NCBI RefSeq assembly: GCF_041262525.1
Contig: NZ_JBGCCK010000007.1
Location: 248,001-312,000, forward strand
Length of the DNA: 64,000 bases
Direction of reading: 5' to 3'
Origin: Streptacidiphilus sp041262525
Lineage (GTDB): Bacteria > Actinomycetota > Actinomycetes > Streptomycetales > Streptomycetaceae
Part shown: one piece after another, positions 15,414 through 22,376 of the stretch
How positions within the stretch are numbered: the first letter of the stretch is position 1
Layout of the letters: every line of letters begins with the position of its first letter
Notes under the pieces: model-generated
The model's database searches: none
What the model was told of the DNA's origin: nothing
Seen by the model: the letters and a program-made list of their open reading frames with translations, nothing else
Program-made: the position numbers and the translations under genes

Positions 15414-16948
15414 CCGGCTTCTGGGCCGATGCACAGGCCGACCCCGACCGCACCGTGATGCACGCCCCCGACGGCGAGGCGTGGACCGCCGGACGCTTGC
15501 TCGCCGCCGCGAACCGTATGGTCCACGGACTGCGTGAGGCCGGGCTCGGCGTCGGCGACTCCTTCGCCGTCGTGCTGCCCAGCGGGATCGAGCTGTTCAC
15601 GGCCTATCTGGCCGCCTCCCAGGCCGGGTTCTACCTGGTGCCGGTCAACCACCACCTGGTCGGCCCGGAGATCGGCTGGATCGTCTCCGACAGCGGGGCG
15701 AAAGTGCTGATCGCGCACGAGCGCTTCGCCGAGGCGGCGACCGGCGCGGCGGACGAGGCGGGCCTGCCCAAGGAGCGCCGCTACGCCGTCGGCGAGCTGC
15801 CCGGTTTCCGGCCCTACGCCGAACTGCTGGACGGCCACAGCGAGGCGATGCCCGCCGACCGGACCACCGGCTGGGTCATGAACTACACCTCGGGCACCAC
15901 CGGACGGCCGCGCGGCATCAGGCGACCGCTGATCGGCAAGCCGCCGGAGGAGACGGCGCTCGGCGGCTTCCTCGGCATCTTCGGCATCCGCGCGGGCGAC
16001 GACAACGTCCACCTGGTCTGCTCCCCGCTCTACCACACCGCCGTGCTCCAGTTCGCGGCCGCCTCGCTGCACCTGGGCCACGAGGTGGTGCTGATGGACC
16101 GGTGGACGCCGGAGGAGATGCTGCGCCTGATCGACCGTCACCGGGCCACCCACACCCACATGGTCCCCACCCAGTTCCACCGCCTGCTCGCGCTGCCGGA
16201 GGAGGTCAGGGCCCGCTACGACGTCTCCTCGATGCGGCATGCGATCCACGGCGCGGCGCCCTGCCCGGACCATGTGAAGCGATCGATGATCGCCTGGTGG
16301 GGCGAGTGCGTCGAGGAGTACTACGCCGCCAGCGAGGGCGGCGGCACCTACGCCACCGCCCGCGAGTGGCTGGAGCGGCCGGGGACGGTCGGCAAAGCGT
16401 GGCCGATCAGCGAGATCGCGGTCTTCGACGACGCGGGGGAGCCGGTGCCCACGGGCGAACTGGGCACCGTCTACCTGAAGATGATGACCGGCGGCTTCAA
16501 GTACCACAAGGACGAGGCCAAGACGCGGGCCAACCGGATCGGCGACTTCTTCACCGTCGGCGACCTCGGCCTCCTGGACGCCGACGGCTACCTCTATCTG
16601 CGGGACCGCAAGATCGACATGATCATCTCGGGCGGGGTCAACATCTACCCCGCCGAGATCGAGTCCGCGCTGCTCACCCACCCCGCGGTGGCCGACGCCG
16701 CCGCGTTCGGGATCCCGCACGAGGACTGGGGCGAGGAGGTCAAGGCGGTCGTCGAGCCCGCGGTCGGCCACGAACCGGGTCCGGAGCTGGCCGCCGACAT
16801 CCTCGCGCACTGCGAGCGGCAGCTGGCGAAGTACAAGCGCCCCCGCTCGGTCGACTTCGTCGCCGAGCTGCCGCGCGACCCCAACGGCAAGCTCTACAAG
16901 CGGCGGCTGCGCGACCCGTACTGGGAGGGCCGCACCCGGCAGGTGTGA
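15410..16948 (+). CDS. Acyl-CoA synthetase (FadD-type AMP-binding enzyme)
   Basis: This is a 512-residue adenylate-forming enzyme that activates a carboxylic acid to its AMP ester and then to a CoA thioester. The P-loop-like motif is YTSGTTGRPRGI, A5 lies near EEYYAASEGGG, A7 is FTVGDLGLLDADGYLYL, A8 is DRKIDMIISGGVNIYPAEIE, and A10 is DPNGKLYKRRLR with the catalytic Lys. It resembles actinobacterial FadD4-like proteins; substrate chain or ring type is unknown. It overlaps the preceding oxidoreductase by 4 bp and is probably the second gene of that operon. Confidence 0.88.
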   Translation: MTGFWADAQADPDRTVMHAPDGEAWTAGRLLAAANRMVHGLREAGLGVGDSFAVVLPSGIELFTAYLAASQAGFYLVPVNHHLVGPEIGWIVSDSGAKVLIAHERFAEAATGAADEAGLPKERRYAVGELPGFRPYAELLDGHSEAMPADRTTGWVMNYTSGTTGRPRGIRRPLIGKPPEETALGGFLGIFGIRAGDDNVHLVCSPLYHTAVLQFAAASLHLGHEVVLMDRWTPEEMLRLIDRHRATHTHMVPTQFHRLLALPEEVRARYDVSSMRHAIHGAAPCPDHVKRSMIAWWGECVEEYYAASEGGGTYATAREWLERPGTVGKAWPISEIAVFDDAGEPVPTGELGTVYLKMMTGGFKYHKDEAKTRANRIGDFFTVGDLGLLDADGYLYLRDRKIDMIISGGVNIYPAEIESALLTHPAVADAAAFGIPHEDWGEEVKAVVEPAVGHEPGPELAADILAHCERQLAKYKRPRSVDFVAELPRDPNGKLYKRRLRDPYWEGRTRQV

Positions 16949-17007
16949 GCGTTGCCGTCGCAGGTGCGGGCCGGACGCGGAGGACGAAGCCGCTGGAGCC
17001 GCTGTCC

Positions 17008-17013
17008 TATGCT
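17008..17013 (+). promoter_or_regulatory. -10 element TATGCT for a leaderless MarR transcript
   Basis: TATGCT is followed by 6 nt and then GTG 17020 with no Shine-Dalgarno sequence, which predicts transcription starting at the initiation codon. Confidence 0.5.
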
Positions 17014-17019
17014 GACTCG

Positions 17020-17469
17020 GTGAGCAGCGAACCAGTGCCGTCCGAGGGCACCGCCGTCGAACTGATGCGGGCCATGACGCGGCTGCGGGCGCGGCTGCGT
17101 ACCGAGGCCCCGTTGGACGACCTGCCGTGGAACTGGTCTCATCTGACCACCCTGGGCCGGATCGTGCAGGTCGGTCCGGTGACCGCGAGCGAGCTCGCCC
17201 AGGCCGAGCACGTGCGGCGGCAGTCGATGGCGGAGACGCTGGCCGCGCTGCGCGCCGGCGGCATGATCACCACCGCCAAGGATCCGAACGACGGGCGCAA
17301 GGCCCTGGTCACCGCGACCTGGGCCGGGCGGGTGCTGGTCGAGCGGATCCCGGCGGCGCGGGAGGCCTGGCTGTCCGGCGCGATCTCCGCCACGCTCCGC
17401 GCCGAGGAGCGCCGGACGCTCCACCAGGCCGCCGAGATCATGAACCGCCTGGCGGACTCGGAGCTCTAG
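17020..17469 (+). CDS. MarR-family transcriptional regulator
   Basis: This is a 149-residue winged-helix regulator. The helix-turn-helix is in GPVTASELAQAEHVRRQSMAE, followed by the wing with a DPNDGRKALV motif typical of MarR proteins, flanked by dimerisation helices (ELMRAMTRLRARLR and RTLHQAAEIMNRL). It follows the acyl-CoA ligase in the same direction but has its own -10 box, so it can be expressed separately. Its target may be the upstream operon or the divergent palindrome sites nearby; the sequence does not decide. Confidence 0.85.
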   Translation: MSSEPVPSEGTAVELMRAMTRLRARLRTEAPLDDLPWNWSHLTTLGRIVQVGPVTASELAQAEHVRRQSMAETLAALRAGGMITTAKDPNDGRKALVTATWAGRVLVERIPAAREAWLSGAISATLRAEERRTLHQAAEIMNRLADSEL

Positions 17470-17470
17470 C

Positions 17471-18076
17471 CTAGTTCGGCGTCCGCGTCAGCCCGGCGAG
17501 TTCCGCGGTGGCGACGATGTCGGCCTGTCGCGGGAAGACCTTCTCCATGAGCACCTGGTGCACCTCAGGGTCGGGGTCGGCGGTGGCGTCGGCCAGCACG
17601 AACAGGCGGTAGTCGTCGTCGGCCGCCAGCCGCAGGGTCGTCAGAACAACGCCGCTGGTGGAGAGTCCGGCGAGCACCAGGGTGTCGACGCCCCGCCCGT
17701 GCAGTTCGGCGCGCAGATCGGTGTCGCTGGCGAAGGCGCCGAACCGGATCTTGCGCACGGTCAGGTCCTGCTCCCGGATCTCCAGCGACTCGTGCACCGC
17801 CGTGCCGTGGCTGCCCTCCGTGAGGTATCCGGTCGCCGCGACCTGCGCGAAGGCTTTGTTGCGGGCGGGTATGGCGGCGACGTCCGCCTCGTCGAGCGCG
17901 ACGCGGACGAAGACGACGTGCGCGCCGTGGGTCCGGGCCCAGGCCAGCGCCTGGCCCGCGCGGGCCAGCACGCCCTCCGGGTCGGGCACGGCGCCCAGCA
18001 CGGCGGGCTGGAAGTCCATCAGCAGCAGCGCGGTGCGGGCGGGGTCGATGGCGGGGGTGTTGGGGGTGGTGGTCAT
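17471..18076 (-). CDS. Isochorismatase-like hydrolase lacking the catalytic Cys
   Basis: This is a 201-residue alpha/beta protein of the isochorismatase/cysteine hydrolase superfamily. D21 (LLLMDFQPA) and K109 (VRKIRFGAF) of the catalytic triad are present. At the position of the nucleophilic Cys (usual GxxTxxCV) the sequence is GLSTSGVV, so Val143 stands there. True isochorismatases such as PhzD also lack the Cys, while amidases need it, so an amidohydrolase role is unlikely. It is the second gene after the MFS transporter, 19 bp apart, and may act on a compound handled by that transporter. Confidence 0.85.
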   Translation of the reverse strand: MTTTPNTPAIDPARTALLLMDFQPAVLGAVPDPEGVLARAGQALAWARTHGAHVVFVRVALDEADVAAIPARNKAFAQVAATGYLTEGSHGTAVHESLEIREQDLTVRKIRFGAFASDTDLRAELHGRGVDTLVLAGLSTSGVVLTTLRLAADDDYRLFVLADATADPDPEVHQVLMEKVFPRQADIVATAELAGLTRTPN

Positions 18077-18095
18077 GTCGGTGGTTCGCTCTCTC

Positions 18096-19499
18096 TCAGG
18101 GACGCCGGTCGGCTCTGGCCAACTGGCGGTCGAAAACGGTGATGACGAGCACGAGCGCGGCGATCAGCACCAGCACCCACGCAATGTGGTGCAGTCCGCT
18201 GTCGTCCACGCGTGTGCGGAACGCGGTGCCGGTGATCGCCGCGGAGGCGATCGAGCCGAGGTAGCCGAAGGTGCGGAGCAGCCCGGAGGCGGTGCCGACC
18301 GAGGCGGCGGGGGCCTCCTGGTAGAGGGCGGTCTGGTTGGCGACGGTCCCGGCGCCGGAGGTCAGGCCGAACACCGCGCTGACCGCGATGACCACGGCCA
18401 TCGGGGTGTCGCCGCCGAGGAAGAGCGCGGCCACCGCCCCGACGAGCAGCAGCACCGCGCAGGCGATGAGCGGGAGTCGTACCCCCACCCGTCGCGAGAC
18501 CACGCGAGCGGTCACGGCGGTCAGCACGCCCATCGGCAGCAGCGCCAGTCCGGCCTGGTAGGCGGAGAGTCCGCGGGCCACCTCCAGCCACTGGGTGAGG
18601 CCGTAGAGGATCACGTACGTGCCCAGCAAGGTCAGCCCGTTGCGCACGTAGGTGCGGGTCAGGGCTCCGTTGGCGGCGAGCAGGCGGACGTCGAGGAACG
18701 GGTGCGCGGCGCGCAGCTCCCAGCCGACCAGTGCCACGGCGAGGACGAGGGCGCCGGCGAGCGCGGGCCACTGCAGGTGCGGCAGGGCGGAGAGGAAGAC
18801 CACCACGGCGGTGAGGGAGCCGCCGAACAGCAGCATGCCCAGCACGTCGAGCCGGGCGGCCAGCGTGCGGAGGGATCCGTGACGCGCCGGGTCGGGGTCC
18901 GGCGCGATTCCGACCAGCGCCATGACGAGGGTCACCGTCGCGACCGGGATGTTGATCCAGAAGGCCGTCTGCCAGCCGCACCAGCCGACCAGCAGCCCGC
19001 CGATGGCGGGGCCGACGGCGACGGTGGCGGCTCCGGTGATCGCCAGACCGCCGAGCACCCCCTGCGGCGGGGCGTCCTGGCCGGCGCGCTCGGCCCGGCG
19101 GCGTATCAGCAGCATCGCGGTCGGGTACCCGGCCGACGTGCCTGCCCCGATCAAAACCCGGGCGACGATCAGCGCCGCGAGCGAGTGGGCCAGCGAGCCG
19201 ACGATCCCGGCCGCGAGCACCAGCACGATGCCGGTGAGGAAGACCCGCCGCGGCCCGAACACCTCCGCGAGGCGCCCGGCGGCGGGCTGGGCCAGGGCAC
19301 TGGTGAGGTAGAGGCTGGAGATCAGGATCGCGGTGTCCCCGACGGCGATGTGCATCGCCGCGGCGATGGAGACCAGCGCGGTCGCGATGATGGAGCTGTT
19401 GACCGGGTTGAGCGAGGCTCCCAGGTACAGCGGCGCCACGAAGCGCGCGCCGAAGGCGTTGCCTGCCGGCGGTCTGCTCGTGTCGACAGCGAGGGACAC
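18096..19499 (-). CDS. MFS drug exporter, 14-TM (DHA2) type
   Basis: This is a 467-residue transporter of the EmrB/QacA-like DHA2 group. LNPVNSSIIATALVSIAAAM is the usual helix-1 motif, GRLAEVFGPRRVFL the loop 2-3 motif, and GPAIGGLLVGWCGWQTAFWINIP the antiporter motif C region. About 14 hydrophobic helices are present. GTG 19499 is chosen because AAGGAG lies 7 nt upstream. It is the first gene of an operon with the isochorismatase-like gene and divergent from LysR. Two CAGGCTGCCTG palindromes lie in the divergent promoter, so expression is probably tightly repressed. Confidence 0.88.
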   Translation of the reverse strand: MSLAVDTSRPPAGNAFGARFVAPLYLGASLNPVNSSIIATALVSIAAAMHIAVGDTAILISSLYLTSALAQPAAGRLAEVFGPRRVFLTGIVLVLAAGIVGSLAHSLAALIVARVLIGAGTSAGYPTAMLLIRRRAERAGQDAPPQGVLGGLAITGAATVAVGPAIGGLLVGWCGWQTAFWINIPVATVTLVMALVGIAPDPDPARHGSLRTLAARLDVLGMLLFGGSLTAVVVFLSALPHLQWPALAGALVLAVALVGWELRAAHPFLDVRLLAANGALTRTYVRNGLTLLGTYVILYGLTQWLEVARGLSAYQAGLALLPMGVLTAVTARVVSRRVGVRLPLIACAVLLLVGAVAALFLGGDTPMAVVIAVSAVFGLTSGAGTVANQTALYQEAPAASVGTASGLLRTFGYLGSIASAAITGTAFRTRVDDSGLHHIAWVLVLIAALVLVITVFDRQLARADRRP

Positions 19500-19568
19500 A
19501 GCACGGCTCCTTCCTCCGGGACCTCTGCGGCGGGGCAGGCCTGCGGTGGAGATCCCGGCGGATAAAGG

Positions 19569-19600
19569 CAGGCTGCCTGACAATATTAGCAGGCTGCCTG
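19569..19600. promoter_or_regulatory. Twin operators CAGGCTGCCTG flanking a -10-like sequence
   Basis: Two identical 11-bp palindromes (19569-19579 and 19590-19600) are centred exactly 21 bp apart, two helical turns, with AATATTAG between them. This is a strong repressor arrangement over the MFS/LysR divergent promoter. The form is more TetR-like than LysR-like, and no TetR gene is adjacent. Confidence 0.7.
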
Positions 19601-19637
19601 CCTAGATCGAACCGGGTGGGCGTGGTGCGATGTGCGC

Positions 19638-20537
19638 ATGGAATTGCGTGAGCTGCAGGCGTTCGTGGCGGTGGTCGAGGAGGGCGGGTTCTCGGCTGCG
19701 GCGCGTCGGCTGCACCTGAGCCAGCCGGCGCTGTCGCAGACGGTGGGCGGGCTGGAGCGGGAGCTGCGGGTGAAGCTGCTGGTGCGCAGCAGCACCGGCG
19801 TGCGGCCCACCGAGGCGGGTAACGCGCTGCTGGGCGAGGCGCGCGCGGTGCTGGCCCGGCACGACCAGGCGGTCCGCGCGATGGGAGCCTTCGTGGACGC
19901 CGGCGGCGGCGTGCTGAGAATCGGCGTCCCGTTGGAGTTGTCGTCCTCGGTGCTGACGCCCGCGCTGGCACGGCTGGCGGAGCTGTCGCCGACCACGCGG
20001 GTGCAGGTGCGTCACCTGTCGACGGCCGAGCAGACGGCCGCGCTTCGCGCGGGCGAGTTGGATGTCGGTCTGCTGCGCGAGCGGCCCGCCGAGCAGGGCT
20101 TCGACTCACTGCTGGTGAGCCGTGAGCGCCTGGGTGTGCTGCTCTCCACGGAGTGCGCGGCGAATCTGATGGGTGCGGCGGGCATCGCACTGGAGGCGCT
20201 GACCGGGCTCGAGTGGCTGGCGTTCCCGCGCTCGGACAGTCCGGCCTGGTTCGACGAGTTGACGGCGATTCTGCGGAGCCACGGTCACGTGCTCGGCGCG
20301 GAGGCTCCGCAGGGGCAGCGGTTGATCGCCGAGGTCAAACTGGCGGCCGTCAGTTCCGGTCAAGCGTTCGCGCTCGCCCCTCCCGACTGGTCGCAGCCGC
20401 TCCCGGACGGTGTCGTGTGGGCGCCGCTGGTCGGTTACCCGCTGGTGCGCCGGACCTGGGCGGTCTGGCAGGCGGATTCGACCCGCCGGGACGTGGGCCA
20501 CCTGATCGCTGACCTGGCCCCGGCGGACGTGGAGTGA
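19638..20537 (+). CDS. LysR-family transcriptional regulator
   Basis: This is a 299-residue regulator. The N-terminal winged helix (MELRELQAFVAVVEEGGFSAAARRLHLSQPALSQTVGGLE) is a classic LysR DNA-binding domain, followed by a periplasmic-binding-like effector domain from about residue 90 (VLRIGVPLEL). ATG 19638 fits the family start; an in-frame GTG 6 bp upstream is possible. Divergent transcription from the MFS operon implies that it controls that operon. It converges with the SDR gene, 4 bp apart. Confidence 0.92.
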   Translation: MELRELQAFVAVVEEGGFSAAARRLHLSQPALSQTVGGLERELRVKLLVRSSTGVRPTEAGNALLGEARAVLARHDQAVRAMGAFVDAGGGVLRIGVPLELSSSVLTPALARLAELSPTTRVQVRHLSTAEQTAALRAGELDVGLLRERPAEQGFDSLLVSRERLGVLLSTECAANLMGAAGIALEALTGLEWLAFPRSDSPAWFDELTAILRSHGHVLGAEAPQGQRLIAEVKLAAVSSGQAFALAPPDWSQPLPDGVVWAPLVGYPLVRRTWAVWQADSTRRDVGHLIADLAPADVE

Positions 20538-20541
20538 CGGC

Positions 20542-21294
20542 TCAGACGGCGGTGCGTCCGCCGTCGACGGGCAGGACGGCGCCGTGCACGAAGCTCGACG
20601 CGTCGCCGGCCAGGTAGACGACGGCCGCGGCGATCTCCTCGGCCTCCGCGGGGCGTCCGGCCGGGGCCTGCGCGGCCAGGCCGTCGAGGTTCTCGCCCAT
20701 GGGGGCGGTGCCCTCGGTACGGGTCGGGCCGACGCCGACCGCGTTGACCCTCACGCCGCGCGGCCCGTACTCGGCGGCCCAGGACCGCGTCAGCAGGTTC
20801 ACCGCAGCCTTGCTGGAGCCGTACAGGGACATGCCGGGCGCGCCGTAGGAGGCGACCTGGGTGCTGATGTTGATGATCGAGCCCGCGCCGCGTTCGGCCA
20901 TGGCCGGTGCCAGCTCGGCCACCAGGAAGAACTTCGCCTTCACGTTGAGGGCGTAGACGGCGTCGAACTCCTCCTCGGTGACCTCCTCAGTGGCCTTGAA
21001 CGGGTAGACACCGGCGTTGTTGACCAGGATGTCCACCCGGCCGCCGCCCAACTCCGTCGCGGAGCGCGCCAACTGCCGTACGGCGGCGACGTCGCCCAGC
21101 TCGGCCGCGACGAAGTCCGCCTTGCCGCCGCGTGCCCGGATCGCCGCGACCACCGCCTCGCCGCGCTCCGGGTCCCGGCCCGCGACCAGCACGTGCGCGC
21201 CCTGCTCGGCCAGCGCGCCCGCGGTGGCCGCACCGATGCCGCTCGTCGCTCCGGTCACCAACGCGACCTTGCCTGCAAGGGAGAGGGAAATCAT
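20542..21294 (-). CDS. Short-chain dehydrogenase/reductase (SDR)
   Basis: This is a 250-residue classical SDR. The NAD(P)-binding motif is TGATSGIG, the structural NNAG is present, the catalytic Ser is in IINISTQVASYG, and YGSSK supplies Tyr and Lys. The C-terminus ends with HGAVLPVDGG. AAGGGG lies 8 nt before ATG 21294. It probably oxidises or reduces an alcohol/ketone; the substrate is unknown. Upstream is a stretch of decayed genes, so no operon context helps. Confidence 0.9.
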   Translation of the reverse strand: MISLSLAGKVALVTGATSGIGAATAGALAEQGAHVLVAGRDPERGEAVVAAIRARGGKADFVAAELGDVAAVRQLARSATELGGGRVDILVNNAGVYPFKATEEVTEEEFDAVYALNVKAKFFLVAELAPAMAERGAGSIINISTQVASYGAPGMSLYGSSKAAVNLLTRSWAAEYGPRGVRVNAVGVGPTRTEGTAPMGENLDGLAAQAPAGRPAEAEEIAAAVVYLAGDASSFVHGAVLPVDGGRTAV

Positions 21295-21467
21295 TGAATA
21301 GCCCCTTCGAACGCGAGGTATTTCCTCGGACATAAAAGATGCAAATGAGATTCGGTGGATCCGACCCCGTGATTGCTTTCCCATCGAAGCACGGCGGCGC
21401 GGGCCGTGGCCACGAACGGCAACTCGCCCTGCTTATGGCCGCCATTGGAGAGCCGTATCGCGGGTAG

Positions 21468-21677
21468 TGCCCGACCGACCGTCCCGCCTCCCTGCTCCTC
21501 GACAGCGAACTGCGGCTCCACCCCTGCGAGCCCGCCGAACCAACCGGTCACGTCACCGGGAGCACCGAGAAGGTCCTACGCCTCGTCTACGGCCGCAACC
21601 GTCCCGACCTCGACGAGCTGCAGGTGACCGGCCCGGTCACCCTCGCCGACCTGCGACAGCTCTTTCCCGGATTCTGA
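21468..21677 (+). pseudogene. Remnant of a maleylpyruvate isomerase/DinB-like (MDMPI) gene, C-terminal part
   Basis: In the frame ending at TGA 21675 the sequence reads SLLLDSELRLHPCEPAEPTG, then VLRLVYGRNRP and VTGPVTLADLRQLFPGF, which resembles the C-terminal end of actinobacterial mycothiol-dependent maleylpyruvate isomerase-family proteins. An in-frame TAG at 21465 closes the frame upstream and no start or N-terminal DinB domain is present. Only about 69 codons survive, so this is a truncated relic. Confidence 0.6.
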
Positions 21678-21800
21678 CCAATCAGTCGCGAGAACCGCGC
21701 CACGGGCTTCAAGGAATTCCTCGCAGCGCAATTTTCCGCATGGGCACGCCTATTCTCGGAACCACCTGCTTTCCCGTATTCGGATCGGAGTCCCGGAAGC

Positions 21801-22206
21801 ATGAACGACACCATGAACGACACCCTGAGCGCGGACCTTCTGGTCATCGGATTCGGCAAGGGCGTCGTCCTGGTCGAACAGTCGGAGCACATGTACGGCG
21901 GCACCTGCCCCAACGTGGGCTGCGTGCCGACCAAGGCCCTCGTCCATCACTCCCGCAAGCGGCGTCGAGGCGCTCGACAGCATGGGCACCGTCACCGTAC
22001 TCACCGGCAAGGCGGTCTTCACCGACCCGCAGACCGTCCGCGTCGACACCGCGGAGGGGACCGTCGTCGTCACCGGGGAGAACATCCTCATCAACACCGG
22101 GTCCCAGCCCGTCCTGCCCGACATCCCGGGGCTCCGGACCAGCAGCGCGGCTTCCTCGACGGACGCCTTCAACGACGTCCTCGGCGCGATCGTGCGCCAG
22201 GACTGA
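21801..22206 (+). pseudogene. Broken flavoprotein disulfide reductase (RclA/mercuric reductase-like) with internal deletions
   Basis: The start (MNDTLSADLLVIGFGKG) is an FAD-binding N-terminus, but it jumps directly to VVLVEQSEHMYGGTCPNVGC, so the residues between the Rossmann glycines and the first strand are missing. The redox site GTCPNVGCVPTK is intact. After ALVHHS the frame changes by one base; the other frame continues with TVTVLTGKAVFTDP and ILINTGSQPVLPDIPGL, then jumps to a typical C-terminal tail, STDAFNDVLGAIV. Ends are kept while the NAD domain and most of the interface domain are lost. A full gene of this family has about 450-470 codons; here about 135. Confidence 0.75.
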
Positions 22207-22241
22207 TCCCGACCGCAATCCCGACGGCGCGCGGCACACCT

Positions 22242-22302
22242 TCTTGCGTGACTGGACGTCAGTTCTTGCGTAAGTTGCCAGAACTCTTGCCTTGATGTAG
22301 CG
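22242..22302 (+). promoter_or_regulatory. Three TCTTGC direct repeats upstream of the GH99/71-like gene
   Basis: TCTTGC starts at 22242, 22264 and 22285 (spacing 22 and 21 bp, same helical face). The first two extend to TTCTTGCGT. The third leads into TTGCCTTGATGTAGCG (22287-22302), nearly identical to the element upstream of the GH87 gene. Confidence 0.55.
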
Positions 22303-22376
22303 CGGTCAATACGCTCCGGCTCAGAGCGCGGCCGAGGCCCACCCCTTTCCGGCCGCCGTGTCCCCGGGGATGGTCC

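Noticed and set aside
17471..19499. A siderophore or phenazine pathway, suggested by the isochorismatase-like gene
   Set aside because: No isochorismate synthase, NRPS or partner genes are nearby; only a transporter is linked.
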